Positions 25,269 through 36,186 of a stretch of 64,000 nt of DNA are shown in pieces. The DNA is from Rhizobium terricola. Lineage in GTDB: Bacteria > Pseudomonadota > Alphaproteobacteria > Rhizobiales > Rhizobiaceae. The stretch is taken from NCBI RefSeq assembly GCF_012927355.1, contig NZ_JABBGK010000003.1, forward strand, positions 124,001 through 188,000. The letters are read 5' to 3'. The notes under the pieces are model-generated. The model had not been told where the DNA came from. It worked only from the letters and a program-made list of their open reading frames with translations, and did no database searches. Positions within the stretch are counted from its first letter, which is position 1, and every line of letters begins with the position of its first letter. The position numbers and the translations under genes are program-made.

Positions 25269-27944
25269 TCACTCTTCGGTTGGCACGAGGATCTCGCGCT
25301 TGCCGGCATGGTTGGCCGGCCCGATGATGCCTTCCTTCTCCATCCGTTCGATCAGCGAGGCGGCACGGTTGTAGCCGATGCCAAGGCGCCGCTGGACGTA
25401 GGAGGTCGAGGCCTTGCCATCGCGCAGTACGATCGCCACGGCCTGGTCGTAAGGGTCGTCCGATTCGGAGAGATTGGACGTGCCGGCCGGGCCTGCGCCG
25501 CCCTCGTCGTCATCCTCGTCGATGGTGATCGCTTCGAGATATTGGGGCGCGCCTTGCGTTTTCAAGTAGGCGACGATCTCCTCCACCTCGTTGTCCGAGA
25601 CGAAGGGGCCGTGGACACGCTGGATGCGGCCACCGCCGGCCATGTAGAGCATGTCGCCCATGCCCAGCAGCTGCTCGGCGCCCTGCTCACCGAGGATGGT
25701 GCGGCTGTCGATCTTCGAGGTGACCTGGAAGGAGATGCGGGTCGGGAAGTTGGCCTTGATCGTGCCGGTGATGACGTCGACCGAGGGGCGCTGGGTTGCC
25801 ATGATGACGTGAATGCCGGCGGCACGGGCCATCTGGGCCAGCCGCTGCACGGCGCCTTCGATATCCTTGCCGGCGACCATCATCAGGTCGGCCATTTCGT
25901 CGATGATGACGACGATATAGGGGATCGGCTGGAGATCGAACTCCTCCGTCTCATAGACGGCCTCGCCTGTCTGGCGGTCGAAGCCGGTCTGGACAGTGCG
26001 GGTCAGTACCTCGCCCTTGGCGAGCGCCTGCTCGACGCGGCTGTTGAAGCCGTCGATGTTGCGGACGCCGATCTTCGACATCTTCTTGTAGCGCTCCTCC
26101 ATCTCGCGGACGGTCCACTTGAGCGCGACGACCGCCTTTTTCGGGTCGGTGACAACCGGCGAGAGAAGGTGCGGGATGCCGTCATAGACGGAGAGTTCGA
26201 GCATCTTGGGGTCGATCATGATCAGGCGGCACTTCTCCGGCGACAGCCGGTAGACGAGCGACAGGATCATCGTGTTGATGGCGACCGACTTGCCGGAACC
26301 GGTGGTCCCGGCGACGAGCAAGTGGGGCATCTTGGCAAGGTCGGCGATCACCGGCTCGCCGCCGATGGTCTTGCCCAGCGCCATGGCGAGCTTCGCCTTG
26401 TTGCCGTCGAAGTCGCGGCTGCCGATCAGCTCGCGCAGATAGACGGTCTCGCGGGTCTGGTTCGGCAGTTCGATGCCGATCGCATTTCGGCCTGGCACGA
26501 CGGCGACGCGGGCGGCGATCGCACTCATGGAGCGGGCGATGTCGTCGGCAAGGCCGATGACGCGCGACGACTTGATACCCGGTGCAGGTTCCAGTTCGTA
26601 GAGCGTGACGACCGGACCCGGGCGGACATGGATGATCTCGCCCTTGACGCCGAAATCCTCGAGCACGCCTTCCAGCATGCGGGCATTCTGTTCGAGCGCG
26701 TCCGCCGAAAGGGTTGCGTCGCGGGCGACGGCCTTGGGTTCGGCGAGCAGGTGAACCGAAGGGAGCTGAAAGCCGTCGGGCTTCAGCAGCGAGCCCTGGG
26801 CATCGCGATCGACGCGGGCGCCGACCTTCGGCCGGGGCGCGGGTGCGGAAACACGCGCGGAGGCCGCCGGTGCGCCACGATGCGTACCGGAAACCGGCGA
26901 GGGCGCCCAGTGATCGTCGTCCGGCAGGATGCCGGCCGGGCGCGGCATGTCGTCGAGATCGAAGGGGGCGTCGTCATCGTCGTCGATGTCGCTGCTGATC
27001 GGCGGCGGCGAGACGACATGCCGCGACGGCGGAGCGACGCGCGAGGAGACAAGCGGGCCTCCGTCGAGCGACGGCTCGCGGCGGTCGAAGGTGGCGGGAG
27101 CCTTGGGACGTACCGGTTCGTTCAGCGTGCCGAACTCGTCGTCGTTGAAGTCGTAGGGTTGTTCGAAGCGACGGGCGCGATCGACGGGTTTGAGGCCGAG
27201 CACACGCCGGAACCGGGCGCGCAGGGTGTACCAGTTATGGGTGACGGCGCCGAGCGCGAGCGCAATCGGTCCCTCTTTGTCATCGTCCTCCTCGTCCTCG
27301 GCGTTCCGGGTGATGGCCTTGGCGCGTGAGGGGGCCACCAGCTGCTCGAATTCGAGGTCGTCGAGAGCTTCCCGGCCGATGATGCCGGAGGCGAAAAGCA
27401 CCAGCCAGGCCGCCGGGACGGAGAGGATCCCGCCCAGCACCATGGATACGGTGCCGGTCGGATAGGCACCGATGAAAAGGCTCGGGAAACGCAGGATCAT
27501 GTCGCCGAAGACGCCGCCGATGCCGTTCGGGATCGGCCAGGTCGTAGGCGGCGGAAAGCAGCCGATGACGGCAGACGAGACGATCGAGCCGACCGCCCAG
27601 GCGGCGATCCGGGCCGGAATGCGGTTGAGCGGGCGGCCGCTGATCAAGGCAAGCGACCAGGCCAGGACCGGCAGCAAAGCGAGCAGGCTGGCGAGACCAA
27701 AGAACTGCAGCATGATGTCGGCGAAGATGGCGCCACCGTGGCCGAGGATGTTGGTTGGTTCGTTGGCGGTCGCGTAGGACAGGCTGGGGTCGGCGACATT
27801 CCACGTGGCGAGCGCGGCGACCGCCAGAACGAGGCCGAGGAAGAGTGCGAAGCCGACAAGCGACAGGAGCTGCCGCAACACGAAAGCGCTGAGCGCAAAG
27901 CGGCTGGACTGATCCCCGATCGCGCTCGAATTGCCTCTGCTCAT
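25269..27944 (-). CDS. ftsK: DNA translocase FtsK
   Basis: Septal DNA pump that clears chromosomes and activates XerCD. The 891-residue protein has four N-terminal membrane helices (about residues 23-190) and a Pro/Asp-rich linker (about 215-390). The motor domain has Walker [15 protein letters not shown] near residue 545 and Walker [18 protein letters not shown]. The C-terminal gamma winged helix ([26 protein letters not shown]) reads KOPS. A CtrA-like site lies about 100 bases upstream. The linker is short compared with E. coli FtsK. Confidence 0.97.
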   Translation of the reverse strand: MSRGNSSAIGDQSSRFALSAFVLRQLLSLVGFALFLGLVLAVAALATWNVADPSLSYATANEPTNILGHGGAIFADIMLQFFGLASLLALLPVLAWSLALISGRPLNRIPARIAAWAVGSIVSSAVIGCFPPPTTWPIPNGIGGVFGDMILRFPSLFIGAYPTGTVSMVLGGILSVPAAWLVLFASGIIGREALDDLEFEQLVAPSRAKAITRNAEDEEDDDKEGPIALALGAVTHNWYTLRARFRRVLGLKPVDRARRFEQPYDFNDDEFGTLNEPVRPKAPATFDRREPSLDGGPLVSSRVAPPSRHVVSPPPISSDIDDDDDAPFDLDDMPRPAGILPDDDHWAPSPVSGTHRGAPAASARVSAPAPRPKVGARVDRDAQGSLLKPDGFQLPSVHLLAEPKAVARDATLSADALEQNARMLEGVLEDFGVKGEIIHVRPGPVVTLYELEPAPGIKSSRVIGLADDIARSMSAIAARVAVVPGRNAIGIELPNQTRETVYLRELIGSRDFDGNKAKLAMALGKTIGGEPVIADLAKMPHLLVAGTTGSGKSVAINTMILSLVYRLSPEKCRLIMIDPKMLELSVYDGIPHLLSPVVTDPKKAVVALKWTVREMEERYKKMSKIGVRNIDGFNSRVEQALAKGEVLTRTVQTGFDRQTGEAVYETEEFDLQPIPYIVVIIDEMADLMMVAGKDIEGAVQRLAQMARAAGIHVIMATQRPSVDVITGTIKANFPTRISFQVTSKIDSRTILGEQGAEQLLGMGDMLYMAGGGRIQRVHGPFVSDNEVEEIVAYLKTQGAPQYLEAITIDEDDDEGGAGPAGTSNLSESDDPYDQAVAIVLRDGKASTSYVQRRLGIGYNRAASLIERMEKEGIIGPANHAGKREILVPTEE

Positions 27945-28041
27945 CTGTCCGTCCGCCGTTTCGTAACCGTGTGACCCAAGGGTTCGGGCCAGGCGGCGCG
28001 CATGGAGCGGCCACCATCAAGGCACCTTACATGCGCGACAG

Positions 28042-28058
28042 TTAATGGTGCATTAACC
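28042..28058 (-). promoter_or_regulatory. CtrA-like binding site upstream of ftsK
   Basis: TTAA-N7-TTAACC (28042-28058), the full CtrA consensus TTAA-N7-TTAA(C), as part of the inverted repeat GTTAATGGTGCATTAAC. It lies 98 bases before the ftsK ATG in a 246-base spacer between ftsK and the amtB terminator. Confidence 0.55.
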
Positions 28059-28090
28059 ATGAGCGCCTGGGTGCTGTGGAATTCGGGCAC

Positions 28091-28117
28091 AAAAAAGCCC
28101 GGACCGCTGGTCCGGGC
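28091..28117 (-). terminator. Intrinsic terminator of glnK-amtB
   Basis: On the minus strand: 9-bp perfect stem GCCCGGACC / GGTCCGGGC with a 3-base loop, followed by TTTTTT. A second GC-rich hairpin (28160-28181, CCGCGCCG/CGGCGCGG) lies between the amtB stop and this terminator. Confidence 0.88.
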
Positions 28118-28190
28118 AAAGCACGACTCGCCTTTCGACGGCCGTGACGGGAGGATAAGCCGCGCCGGCGAATCGGCGCGGCGATAGCGC

Positions 28191-29621
28191 TTAGTTGTGG
28201 TAGGCGGCTTCGCCGTGCGAAGCGAGGTCGAGACCTTCGCGTTCGGCTTCGACCGGTACGCGCAGGCCGACGATGACATCGACGATCTTGTAGAGGACCG
28301 CAGAGCCAATACCCGACCACAGGACCGTGACGATGACGCCCTTGAGCTGTGCCCAGACCTGGGTTGCCGTGCCGGCATAACCGGCGGCGAAGTCGGCCGT
28401 CGAGTAGTCGACGATGCCGGCGCCGCCGAGAGCGGGGTTGACGAACACGCCGGTCAGGATGGCACCGATGATGCCGCCGATGCCGTGCACGCCGAAGACG
28501 TCGGCGGTGTCGTCATAGCCGAACTTGTTCTTCACGGTGGAAACGAAGAAGTAGCAGATCGGGGAAACGACGAGACCCATGATGATGGCGCCCATCGGAC
28601 CGGCGAAACCGGCGGCAGGCGTGATCACGACGAGGCCGGCAACTGCACCGGATGCGGCACCCAGCATGGAGGCCTTGCCGCGGGCAAAGGTCTCGACGAT
28701 CGACCAGGAGACGATCGCAGCTGCGGTGGCGACGAAGGTGTTGATCATGGCGAGCGCGGCATAGGCGTTCGATTCCAGGTTGGAACCGGCGTTGAAACCG
28801 AACCAGCCGACCCACAGCAGTGCGGCGCCGACCATGGTGAGGGTCATCGAGTGCGGGGCCATCATGTCCTTGCCGAAGCCGGTGCGCTTGCCGACCATAA
28901 TGGCGCCGACGAGACCAGCGATACCAGCATTGATGTGAACGACGGTACCGCCGGCGAAGTCGATGGCGCCGAAGCCGAAGATCAGGCCGGTCGGGCCGTC
29001 ATAGGCGCTCGGGCCACCCCAGAACCATACCATGTGGGCCATCGGGAAATAGATGAAGGTGAGCCACAGGATGGTGAAAAGGATGACGGCCGAGAACTTG
29101 ATGCGTTCCGCAAAGGCGCCAATGATGAGGCCGGGCGTGATGGCGGCGAAGGTCATCTGGAAGATGACGAAGGTCAGTTCGGGAATGGCGACGCCCTTGG
29201 AGAAGCTCTCCGCCATCGTCGTGACGTCGACGCCGGCTAGGAACATCTTGGAGAAACCGCCGACGAAGCTGTTCAGCGAACCGCCGTCGGTGAACGCCAG
29301 CGAGTAGCCGTAGGCAACCCAGATGAGCATCGCGACAGCGGCGATCATCAGAACCTGCATTGCGACCGAAAGCATGTTCTTGGTGCGTACGAGGCCGCCG
29401 TAGAACAATGCGAGGCCCGGGACGGTCATGAGAAGAACCAGCGCCGACGAAACGAGCATCCAGGTGGTGTCGCCCTTGTCGACGGTCATGGCCGGAGCGG
29501 CGGCTGCAGCTTCCGCGACGGCGGGTGCGGCTTCCTGCGCAAAGGCGATCGCCGGCGCAAGAAGCGCGGCAGCGGCCACGCCTGCACGGCCGAAGTTGGA
29601 AGAAAACTTGGAAAATGACAT
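28191..29621 (-). CDS. amtB: Ammonium transporter
   Basis: A 476-residue Amt-family channel. It has a signal peptide (residues 1-28), then eleven membrane helices starting TTWMLVSSALVLLMTVPGLALFYGG. Conserved elements include MVWFWGGPSAYD, IDFAGGTVVHINAGIAGLVGAIMVG (first pore His) and DVFGVHGIGGIIGAILTGVF (second pore His). The C-terminal tail needed for GlnK contact is present (GLRVPVEAEREGLDLASHGE). It is 27 bases after glnK, in the usual operon, and has a GGGGAG ribosome-binding site. Confidence 0.97.
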   Translation of the reverse strand: MSFSKFSSNFGRAGVAAAALLAPAIAFAQEAAPAVAEAAAAAPAMTVDKGDTTWMLVSSALVLLMTVPGLALFYGGLVRTKNMLSVAMQVLMIAAVAMLIWVAYGYSLAFTDGGSLNSFVGGFSKMFLAGVDVTTMAESFSKGVAIPELTFVIFQMTFAAITPGLIIGAFAERIKFSAVILFTILWLTFIYFPMAHMVWFWGGPSAYDGPTGLIFGFGAIDFAGGTVVHINAGIAGLVGAIMVGKRTGFGKDMMAPHSMTLTMVGAALLWVGWFGFNAGSNLESNAYAALAMINTFVATAAAIVSWSIVETFARGKASMLGAASGAVAGLVVITPAAGFAGPMGAIIMGLVVSPICYFFVSTVKNKFGYDDTADVFGVHGIGGIIGAILTGVFVNPALGGAGIVDYSTADFAAGYAGTATQVWAQLKGVIVTVLWSGIGSAVLYKIVDVIVGLRVPVEAEREGLDLASHGEAAYHN

Positions 29622-29648
29622 CAGAAAAAACTCCCCTAACGGCCGTTC

Positions 29649-30077
<429 letters not shown>

Positions 30078-30092
30078 TCAAAGTATGTGCCA
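30078..30092 (-). promoter_or_regulatory. Sigma-54-like promoter of glnK-amtB
   Basis: Minus strand TGGCAC-ATACT-TTGA: perfect -24 element with correct 10-base GG-to-GA spacing, but GA in place of the usual GC at -12. The predicted start near 30066 gives a leader of about 80 bases. A partial dyad farther upstream (TGCGCC...GGGCA, 30174-30192) could be an NtrC site but is a poor match. Confidence 0.5.
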
Positions 30093-30214
30093 GTTTGAAA
30101 GAGGCTAAAAAGTTATTGAATTATAAACACTTAAGAATCGGCATCCAATAAAGGAGCATTTGGTCGGCCCATGTGCGCCTAAAATATGGGCAAAACCTCT
30201 ATTTTGCTCTCGGT

Positions 30215-31099
30215 TTAGGCATCTGCCCTTTTCCGGATCAAACCTTCCTGGGCGACCGAAGCGACGAGCACGCCGTCGCGGCTGTAGATGCTGCCGCGCG
30301 TCATGCCGCGGGCGCCGGACGCACTCGGACTGTCCTGGGTATAGAGCAGCCAGTCGTCGAGCCGGCAGGGGCGATGGAACCACATGGCGTGATCGAGGCT
30401 GGCGGGCTGGATTTCCGGATTGAAGATCGACGTTCCGTGCGGATAGAGCGAGGTGTCGAGCAGGGTCATGTCGGACAGATAGGCGAGCATGGCATACTGA
30501 TAATGGTGATCGTCCGGCACCGGCCCCGTGGTGCGAACCCAGATATGCGCGGTCGGGTCGAGCTTTTCGTTTGAGATGTAGTGGGTGAGCGACACCGGGC
30601 GGATCTCGATCGGTCGCTCACGGCCCCAGTAGCGCTTGACGGTGTCGGGAGCCTGGGCGAGGAAGACCTCGCGGAATTCCTTCTCGCCCATCAGGCTGCC
30701 GGGTTGCGGTACCTCCGGAATGGACATCTGGTGATCGTAGCCGGGTTCTTCGATCTGGAACGAACAGGACATCGCGAAGATGGTCTTGCCATGCTGGACG
30801 GCGACGACGCGGCGGGTGGTGAAGCTCGTGCCGTCGCGGGTGCGCTCGACCTCGAAGATGATCGGCACGGACGGATCGCCGGGGCGGACAAAATAGGCGT
30901 GCAGCGAGTGGACGTGCCGGTCAAGGTCGACGCAGCGCTGGGCCGCCATCAGCGCCTGGGCGATGACCTGGCCGCCGAACACCCGCTGCCAGCCGTTCTG
31001 CGGGCTCTTGCCGCGGAACAGGTTTTCCTCGAGCTTTTCGAGATCCAGCGTCTCGATCAGCCGGTCCATGGCAGTGGGATTTTCGCTCGAATTCGGCAT
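30215..31099 (-). CDS. tesB: Acyl-CoA thioesterase II
   Basis: Hydrolyses acyl-CoA to free acid and CoA. The 294-residue double-hotdog protein has FGGQVIAQALMAAQR, HSLHAYFVRPGDPSVPI, TTRRVVAVQHGKTIFAMSCSFQ, and, in the second hotdog, YPHGTSIFNPEIQPASLDHAMWFHRPCRLDDWLLY, with the catalytic Asp/Thr/Gln region as in TesB. Length is standard. An alternative start ten codons in (MDRLIETLDL) is possible. It stands alone between glnK and the divergent ubiquinone hydroxylase gene. Confidence 0.95.
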   Translation of the reverse strand: MPNSSENPTAMDRLIETLDLEKLEENLFRGKSPQNGWQRVFGGQVIAQALMAAQRCVDLDRHVHSLHAYFVRPGDPSVPIIFEVERTRDGTSFTTRRVVAVQHGKTIFAMSCSFQIEEPGYDHQMSIPEVPQPGSLMGEKEFREVFLAQAPDTVKRYWGRERPIEIRPVSLTHYISNEKLDPTAHIWVRTTGPVPDDHHYQYAMLAYLSDMTLLDTSLYPHGTSIFNPEIQPASLDHAMWFHRPCRLDDWLLYTQDSPSASGARGMTRGSIYSRDGVLVASVAQEGLIRKRADA

Positions 31100-31183
31100 A
31101 ATAGCGCGCCCCGCTTGTAGGAACTAGTTCAACGCTGATCTATATAGGAGCGCGGGCGTGCACAAGGGCAAAGGAATTTCGTC

Positions 31184-32398
31184 ATGCTGGATTTGCTGAT
31201 CGTCGGCGGTGGTTATGTGGGGCTCTCGGTCGCGGTCGCGGTCAAGCAGGCGGCACCGCATCTGGCCGTCGAGGTGATCGAGGCGGCGCCCGAAGACGCC
31301 TGGAAGAAGGATCCGCGCGCCTCGGCGATCATTGCCGCCGCCACCAAAATGCTCGATGTCTTCGGCATCTGGGACCTGATCGAGCCCGAGGCGCAGCCGA
31401 TCACGAGGATGATCGTCACCGATTCGAAGACGTCCGATCCGGTCCGCCCGGTTTTCCTCACCTTCGACGGCGCGGTGGAAGAGGGGCGCCCGTTCGCCCA
31501 CATGATCCCCAATGTCGCGATGGTCGGCGCGTTGCGCGAGGCCTGCAGCAAGGCCGGGATTACGATTCGCCATGGCGTGCGCGCGGTCGGTTTCCGCAAT
31601 GCCGGTCCGGCGGCCGAGCTTTCGCTCTCCGACGGTTCCGTCGTTTCGGCACGGCTGGTCGTCGCCTGCGACGGCGTGCGTTCCAAGCTTCGTGATCTCG
31701 CCGGCATCAAGACCGTCAGCTGGAATTATGGCCAGTCCGGCATCGTGACGACTGTCGAGCACGAACGTCCCCACGAGGGAGCGGCGGAAGAACATTTCCT
31801 GCCGGCCGGCCCCTTCGCCATCCTGCCGCTCAAGGGCAACCGTTCGTCTCTGGTCTGGACCGAGCGCACGGAGGATGCCGACCGGCTAGTCGCATCCGAC
31901 GACCTCGTTTTCGAGGAGGAGCTGGAGCGTCGCTTCGGCCACAAGCTGGGAACGATCCGCGCCACCGGCGACCGCCGCGCCTTTCCGCTCGGTCTGACGC
32001 TGGCGCGCGAATTCGTGGCGCCGCGGCTGGCGCTGGCGGGCGACGCCGCGCACGGGATCCATCCGATTTCGGGCCAAGGCCTCAATCTCGGCTTCAAAGA
32101 TGTCGCGGCGCTTGCCGAGACGATCGTCGACGCGGACCGCCTCGGCCTCGACATCGGCGATCTCAACGTGCTGGAGCGCTACCAGACGTGGCGCCGTTTC
32201 GACACGTTCCGCATGGGTGTGACGACCGACGTGCTGAACCGGATGTTCTCGAACGACATCACGCCGCTTCGTGTCCTGCGGGACGTCGGGCTCGGCATGG
32301 TCGACCGCCTGCCGGGGCTTAAATCCTATTTCATCCGCGAAGCCGCCGGGACCGCCGGCGGGGGTCGGCCGAAGCTTCTGGCCGGCGAGGCGATCTGA
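31184..32398 (+). CDS. UbiH/UbiF/UbiL-family FAD-dependent ubiquinone hydroxylase
   Basis: A 404-residue flavoprotein monooxygenase of ubiquinone-ring hydroxylation. Motifs are the FAD dinucleotide fold LLIVGGGYVGLSVAVAV, the DG motif VVACDGVRSKLRDLAG and LALAGDAAHGIHPISGQGLNLGFKD. Alphaproteobacteria use several paralogues (UbiL, UbiM, UbiH) with different positions, so the ring position is not assigned. The ATG at 31184 is preceded by AAAGGA. It precedes the MoxR gene by 121 bases. Confidence 0.93.
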   Translation: MLDLLIVGGGYVGLSVAVAVKQAAPHLAVEVIEAAPEDAWKKDPRASAIIAAATKMLDVFGIWDLIEPEAQPITRMIVTDSKTSDPVRPVFLTFDGAVEEGRPFAHMIPNVAMVGALREACSKAGITIRHGVRAVGFRNAGPAAELSLSDGSVVSARLVVACDGVRSKLRDLAGIKTVSWNYGQSGIVTTVEHERPHEGAAEEHFLPAGPFAILPLKGNRSSLVWTERTEDADRLVASDDLVFEEELERRFGHKLGTIRATGDRRAFPLGLTLAREFVAPRLALAGDAAHGIHPISGQGLNLGFKDVAALAETIVDADRLGLDIGDLNVLERYQTWRRFDTFRMGVTTDVLNRMFSNDITPLRVLRDVGLGMVDRLPGLKSYFIREAAGTAGGGRPKLLAGEAI

Positions 32399-32519
32399 GT
32401 TTCGCCGTCTGGCAACGCCATCGCCGGGGTGTGCCGGTCCTCCCGCCGAAAGCCCATCTTGCGGCGCCGCGTCACCGTCACTAGGTTCACCGCGATCCGA
32501 GAATTCAGGAACAAGACCC

Positions 32520-33368
<849 letters not shown>

Positions 33369-33445
33369 CGTTCCGTTCCTGCCGGCCGCGGCGCAATATC
33401 CTTTTTCGTTGACCCGCCGCGGCGGGAAAGCTATCTAGGAGCGTC

Positions 33446-33499
33446 CCGTGGTGATTTGGCCGGCCGGCTTGCAGCCACGTTAAAGAAGTCGCTAAAGGG
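33446..33499 (+). ncRNA. SAM-II riboswitch (metA leader)
   Basis: The sequence follows the SAM-II pseudoknot consensus: P1 strand CCGTGG, GTGATTTGG, loop GGCTTGCAGCCACG, then the pseudoknot segment TTAAAGAAGTCGCTAAAG. SAM-II is confined mostly to alphaproteobacteria and sits before metA/metX genes. It ends about 93 bases before the metA ATG. SAM binding should occlude translation or affect downstream folding. Confidence 0.88.
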
Positions 33500-33592
33500 G
33501 CCGAGGAAAGTCGTATTTTCCCGTGCACCGGTCGCGATTTCTCGCCGCCGGTTTTATTTTGCGGTTTTGCCGCCGATGCTGGGAATGAAACG

Positions 33593-34516
33593 ATGCCGAT
33601 CAGGATACCCGATACACTGCCCGCCTTCGAAACCCTCGTCCACGAGGGTGTGCGGGTGATGACCGAGACGGTGGCCGTCCGCCAGGACATCCGCCCGCTG
33701 CAGATCGGCCTGCTCAACCTCATGCCGAACAAGATCAAGACCGAGGTGCAGTTCGCCCGGCTGATCGGCGCCTCGCCGCTGCAGGTCGAGCTCAGCCTCG
33801 TGAGGGTCGGCGGCCACAAGGCCAAGAACACCTCGGAAGAACACCTGCTTTCCTTCTACCAGACCTGGGAAGAGGTGAAGGACCGCAAGTTCGACGGTTT
33901 CATCATCACCGGCGCCCCGGTCGAGACGCTCGACTACGAGGACGTCACCTACTGGAGCGAGATGGAGCAGATCTTCGACTGGACCGAGACCAACGTCCAT
34001 TCGACGATGAATGTCTGCTGGGGGGCGATGGCCGCCATCTACCATTTCCACAAGGTGCCCAAGCATGCGCTGAAGCAGAAGGCGTTCGGCGTCTATCGCC
34101 ATCGCAACCTCGCGCCATCCTCGGTCTACCTCAATGGCTTTTCCGACGACTTCCAGGTGCCGGTGTCGCGCTGGACCGAGGTGCGCCGCGCCGACATCGC
34201 AAAAGTGCCGTCGCTCGAGATCCTGATGGAATCCGACGAGATGGGCGTCTGCCTGGTGCACGAGAAGCGCGGTAACCGGCTCTACATGTTCAATCACGTC
34301 GAATATGATTCCACCTCGCTCGCCGACGAGTATTTCCGTGACGTGAACGCCGGTCAGCCGATCAAGATGCCGCACGACTACTTCCCGCACAACGATCCGA
34401 CGATCCCGCCGCTCAACCGCTGGCGCAGCCACGCGCACCTGCTGTTCGGCAACTGGATCAACGAAATTTACCAGATGACGCCGTATGATCTGCAGGACAT
34501 CGGGCTGGAGCGCTGA
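33593..34516 (+). CDS. metA: Homoserine O-acyltransferase MetA (probably acetyl-CoA type)
   Basis: First committed step of methionine synthesis. The 307-residue protein has the MetA fold with catalytic Cys142 ([15 protein letters not shown]), His/Glu residues in FNHVEYDS and DYFPHNDP. The specificity residue at position 111 is Glu ([17 protein letters not shown]). In characterised MetA proteins Glu111 favours acetyl-CoA and Gly111 favours succinyl-CoA, so this is likely an acetyltransferase despite the usual succinyltransferase name. It is controlled by the SAM-II riboswitch just upstream. The GNAT gene starts one base after its stop. Confidence 0.96.
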   Translation: MPIRIPDTLPAFETLVHEGVRVMTETVAVRQDIRPLQIGLLNLMPNKIKTEVQFARLIGASPLQVELSLVRVGGHKAKNTSEEHLLSFYQTWEEVKDRKFDGFIITGAPVETLDYEDVTYWSEMEQIFDWTETNVHSTMNVCWGAMAAIYHFHKVPKHALKQKAFGVYRHRNLAPSSVYLNGFSDDFQVPVSRWTEVRRADIAKVPSLEILMESDEMGVCLVHEKRGNRLYMFNHVEYDSTSLADEYFRDVNAGQPIKMPHDYFPHNDPTIPPLNRWRSHAHLLFGNWINEIYQMTPYDLQDIGLER

Positions 34517-34517
34517 C

Positions 34518-34970
34518 ATGGCTGGCAATGTGGAGATACGGTCGCTTCGCGCCGAGGACGAAACCGCCTGGCGTCGCCTGTGGAGGGACTATCTCGCCTT
34601 CTACGAGACGGAACTGCCGGAAGAGATCTATGCCACGACGTTTGCGCGGCTGACCGGAAACGAGGCCGGAGACTATCGCGGCCTCGTGGCCCTCGTTGAT
34701 GGCCGGCCCGCGGGCCTTGCGCATTATCTCTTCCATCGGTCCTGCTGGCATATCGACAACATCTGCTATCTTCAGGATCTCTATGCCGATCCGGAGATCC
34801 GCGGCAGCGGCGTCGGTCGTGCGCTGATCGAGGCGGTCTACGAGCGGGCACGCGCCGAGGGTTCGAAGGAGGTCTGCTGGATGACGCAGGAATTCAACGC
34901 GACCGCGCGCCGGCTCTACGATCGGATCGCGGAGAAGACGCCCTTCATCATCTACCAGAAGAATTTCTGA
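34518..34970 (+). CDS. GNAT-family N-acetyltransferase
   Basis: A 150-residue single-domain GNAT protein. The acetyl-CoA-binding motif A appears as CYLQDLYADPEIRGSGVGRALIEAVYERAR, followed by the beta5/beta-bulge region VCWMTQEFNATARRLYDRIA. The N-terminus (VEIRSLRAEDETAWRRLWRDYLAFY) is typical. The substrate is unknown. Its ATG lies one base after the metA stop, and the VWA gene starts five bases after its own stop, so all three are probably translated from one message controlled by the SAM-II riboswitch. Confidence 0.9.
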   Translation: MAGNVEIRSLRAEDETAWRRLWRDYLAFYETELPEEIYATTFARLTGNEAGDYRGLVALVDGRPAGLAHYLFHRSCWHIDNICYLQDLYADPEIRGSGVGRALIEAVYERARAEGSKEVCWMTQEFNATARRLYDRIAEKTPFIIYQKNF

Positions 34971-34975
34971 CGGCG

Positions 34976-36160
34976 ATGTTCGTTCCCTTCTTCCTCAAGC
35001 TCAAGGAAGCGCGAGTTCCGGTCACGCTCCGGGAATTCCTGGTGCTTCTCGAGGGCATGGAGAAGGGGCTGGCAGCGTTCGATACCGAGGCCTTCTATTT
35101 CCTGGCGCGGACGGCGCTGGTGAAGGACGAACGGCATATCGACCGGTTCGACCGGGTCTTTGCCGAGATCTTCGGCGGGCTGGAGACGGCTTCGGGTGGC
35201 GACGGCGTGGAAAGCGCGGCGATCCCGGAGGAATGGCTGAGGAAACTCGCCGAAAAACACCTGTCGGACGAAGACAAGAAACTGGTCGAGGCGCTCGGCG
35301 GCTTCGAAAAGCTGATGGAGACGCTCCGGCAGCGGCTGGCCGAGCAGAAGGAGCGCCACCAAGGCGGCTCGAAATGGATCGGCACGGCCGGCACCTCGCC
35401 CTTCGGCGCCTATGGCTACAATCCAGAAGGCGTGAGGATCGGCCAGGACGAGAGCCGCCATCGCCGCGCGGTCAAGGTCTGGGATAAGCGCGAGTTCCGC
35501 AATCTCGACGACACGGTGGAGCTCGGCACCCGCAACATCAAGGTGGCGCTCAGGCGCCTTCGCCGCTTCATCCGCGAGGGGGCGGCAGAGGAGTTCGACC
35601 TTACCGGGACGATCCGCGCCACGGCCGAGCACGGCTATCTCGACGTCAAGACACAGCCCGAGCGGCGCAATGCAGTGAAGCTCCTGATGTTCTTCGACGT
35701 CGGCGGCTCGATGGACGACCACATCCGCACCGTCGAGGAGCTGTTTTCGGCGGCCCGGTCCGAGTTCAAGCACATGGATTATTTCTACTTCCACAACTGC
35801 CCCTATGAGTGGGTGTGGAAGGACAACAACCGCCGCATGGCCGAGGTCATCCCGACCGCCGACGTCATCCGCACCTACGGGTCCGACTACAGGCTGATCT
35901 TCGTCGGCGACGCGTCGATGAGCCCCTACGAGATCACCCATGCCGGCGGTTCAGTCGAGCATTGGAACACGGAGGCCGGTGCCGTCTGGGTCGACCGGCT
36001 GACCGGGCATTTCCGCCGCAGCCTGTGGATCAATCCGCTGCGGCAGGATCGCTGGAGCTACACGGCTTCGGTCGGGTTGATTCGGCGCCTGATGGGCGGG
36101 CGTATGTTTCCGCTGACGCTCGGCGGGCTGGAAGAAGCCGCGCGCGAGCTCGCACGATAA
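34976..36160 (+). CDS. CoxE-like von Willebrand factor A domain protein
   Basis: A 394-residue protein with an N-terminal helical part (MFVPFFLKLKEARVPVTLREFL) and a C-terminal VWA domain. The metal-site motif reads FFDVGGSMDDH, with Gly where classical MIDAS has Ser (DxSxS), a variant I associate with this VWA branch. Other segments are YFYFHNCPYEWVWKDN and LIFVGDASMSPYEI. Such proteins partner with MoxR ATPases. Its start follows the GNAT stop by five bases and galM follows after 26 bases. Confidence 0.88.
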   Translation: MFVPFFLKLKEARVPVTLREFLVLLEGMEKGLAAFDTEAFYFLARTALVKDERHIDRFDRVFAEIFGGLETASGGDGVESAAIPEEWLRKLAEKHLSDEDKKLVEALGGFEKLMETLRQRLAEQKERHQGGSKWIGTAGTSPFGAYGYNPEGVRIGQDESRHRRAVKVWDKREFRNLDDTVELGTRNIKVALRRLRRFIREGAAEEFDLTGTIRATAEHGYLDVKTQPERRNAVKLLMFFDVGGSMDDHIRTVEELFSAARSEFKHMDYFYFHNCPYEWVWKDNNRRMAEVIPTADVIRTYGSDYRLIFVGDASMSPYEITHAGGSVEHWNTEAGAVWVDRLTGHFRRSLWINPLRQDRWSYTASVGLIRRLMGGRMFPLTLGGLEEAARELAR

Positions 36161-36186
36161 ACAGCCGAAAGGCGGAGGAGAACGGA

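Noticed and set aside
25263-27329. Long plus-strand frame opposite ftsK
   Set aside because: Mirror of ftsK codon bias; no protein features.
30174-30192. NtrC-site-like dyad upstream of glnK
   Set aside because: Arms TGCGCC and GGGCA are imperfect and the spacing differs from the consensus, so it is only mentioned with the promoter.
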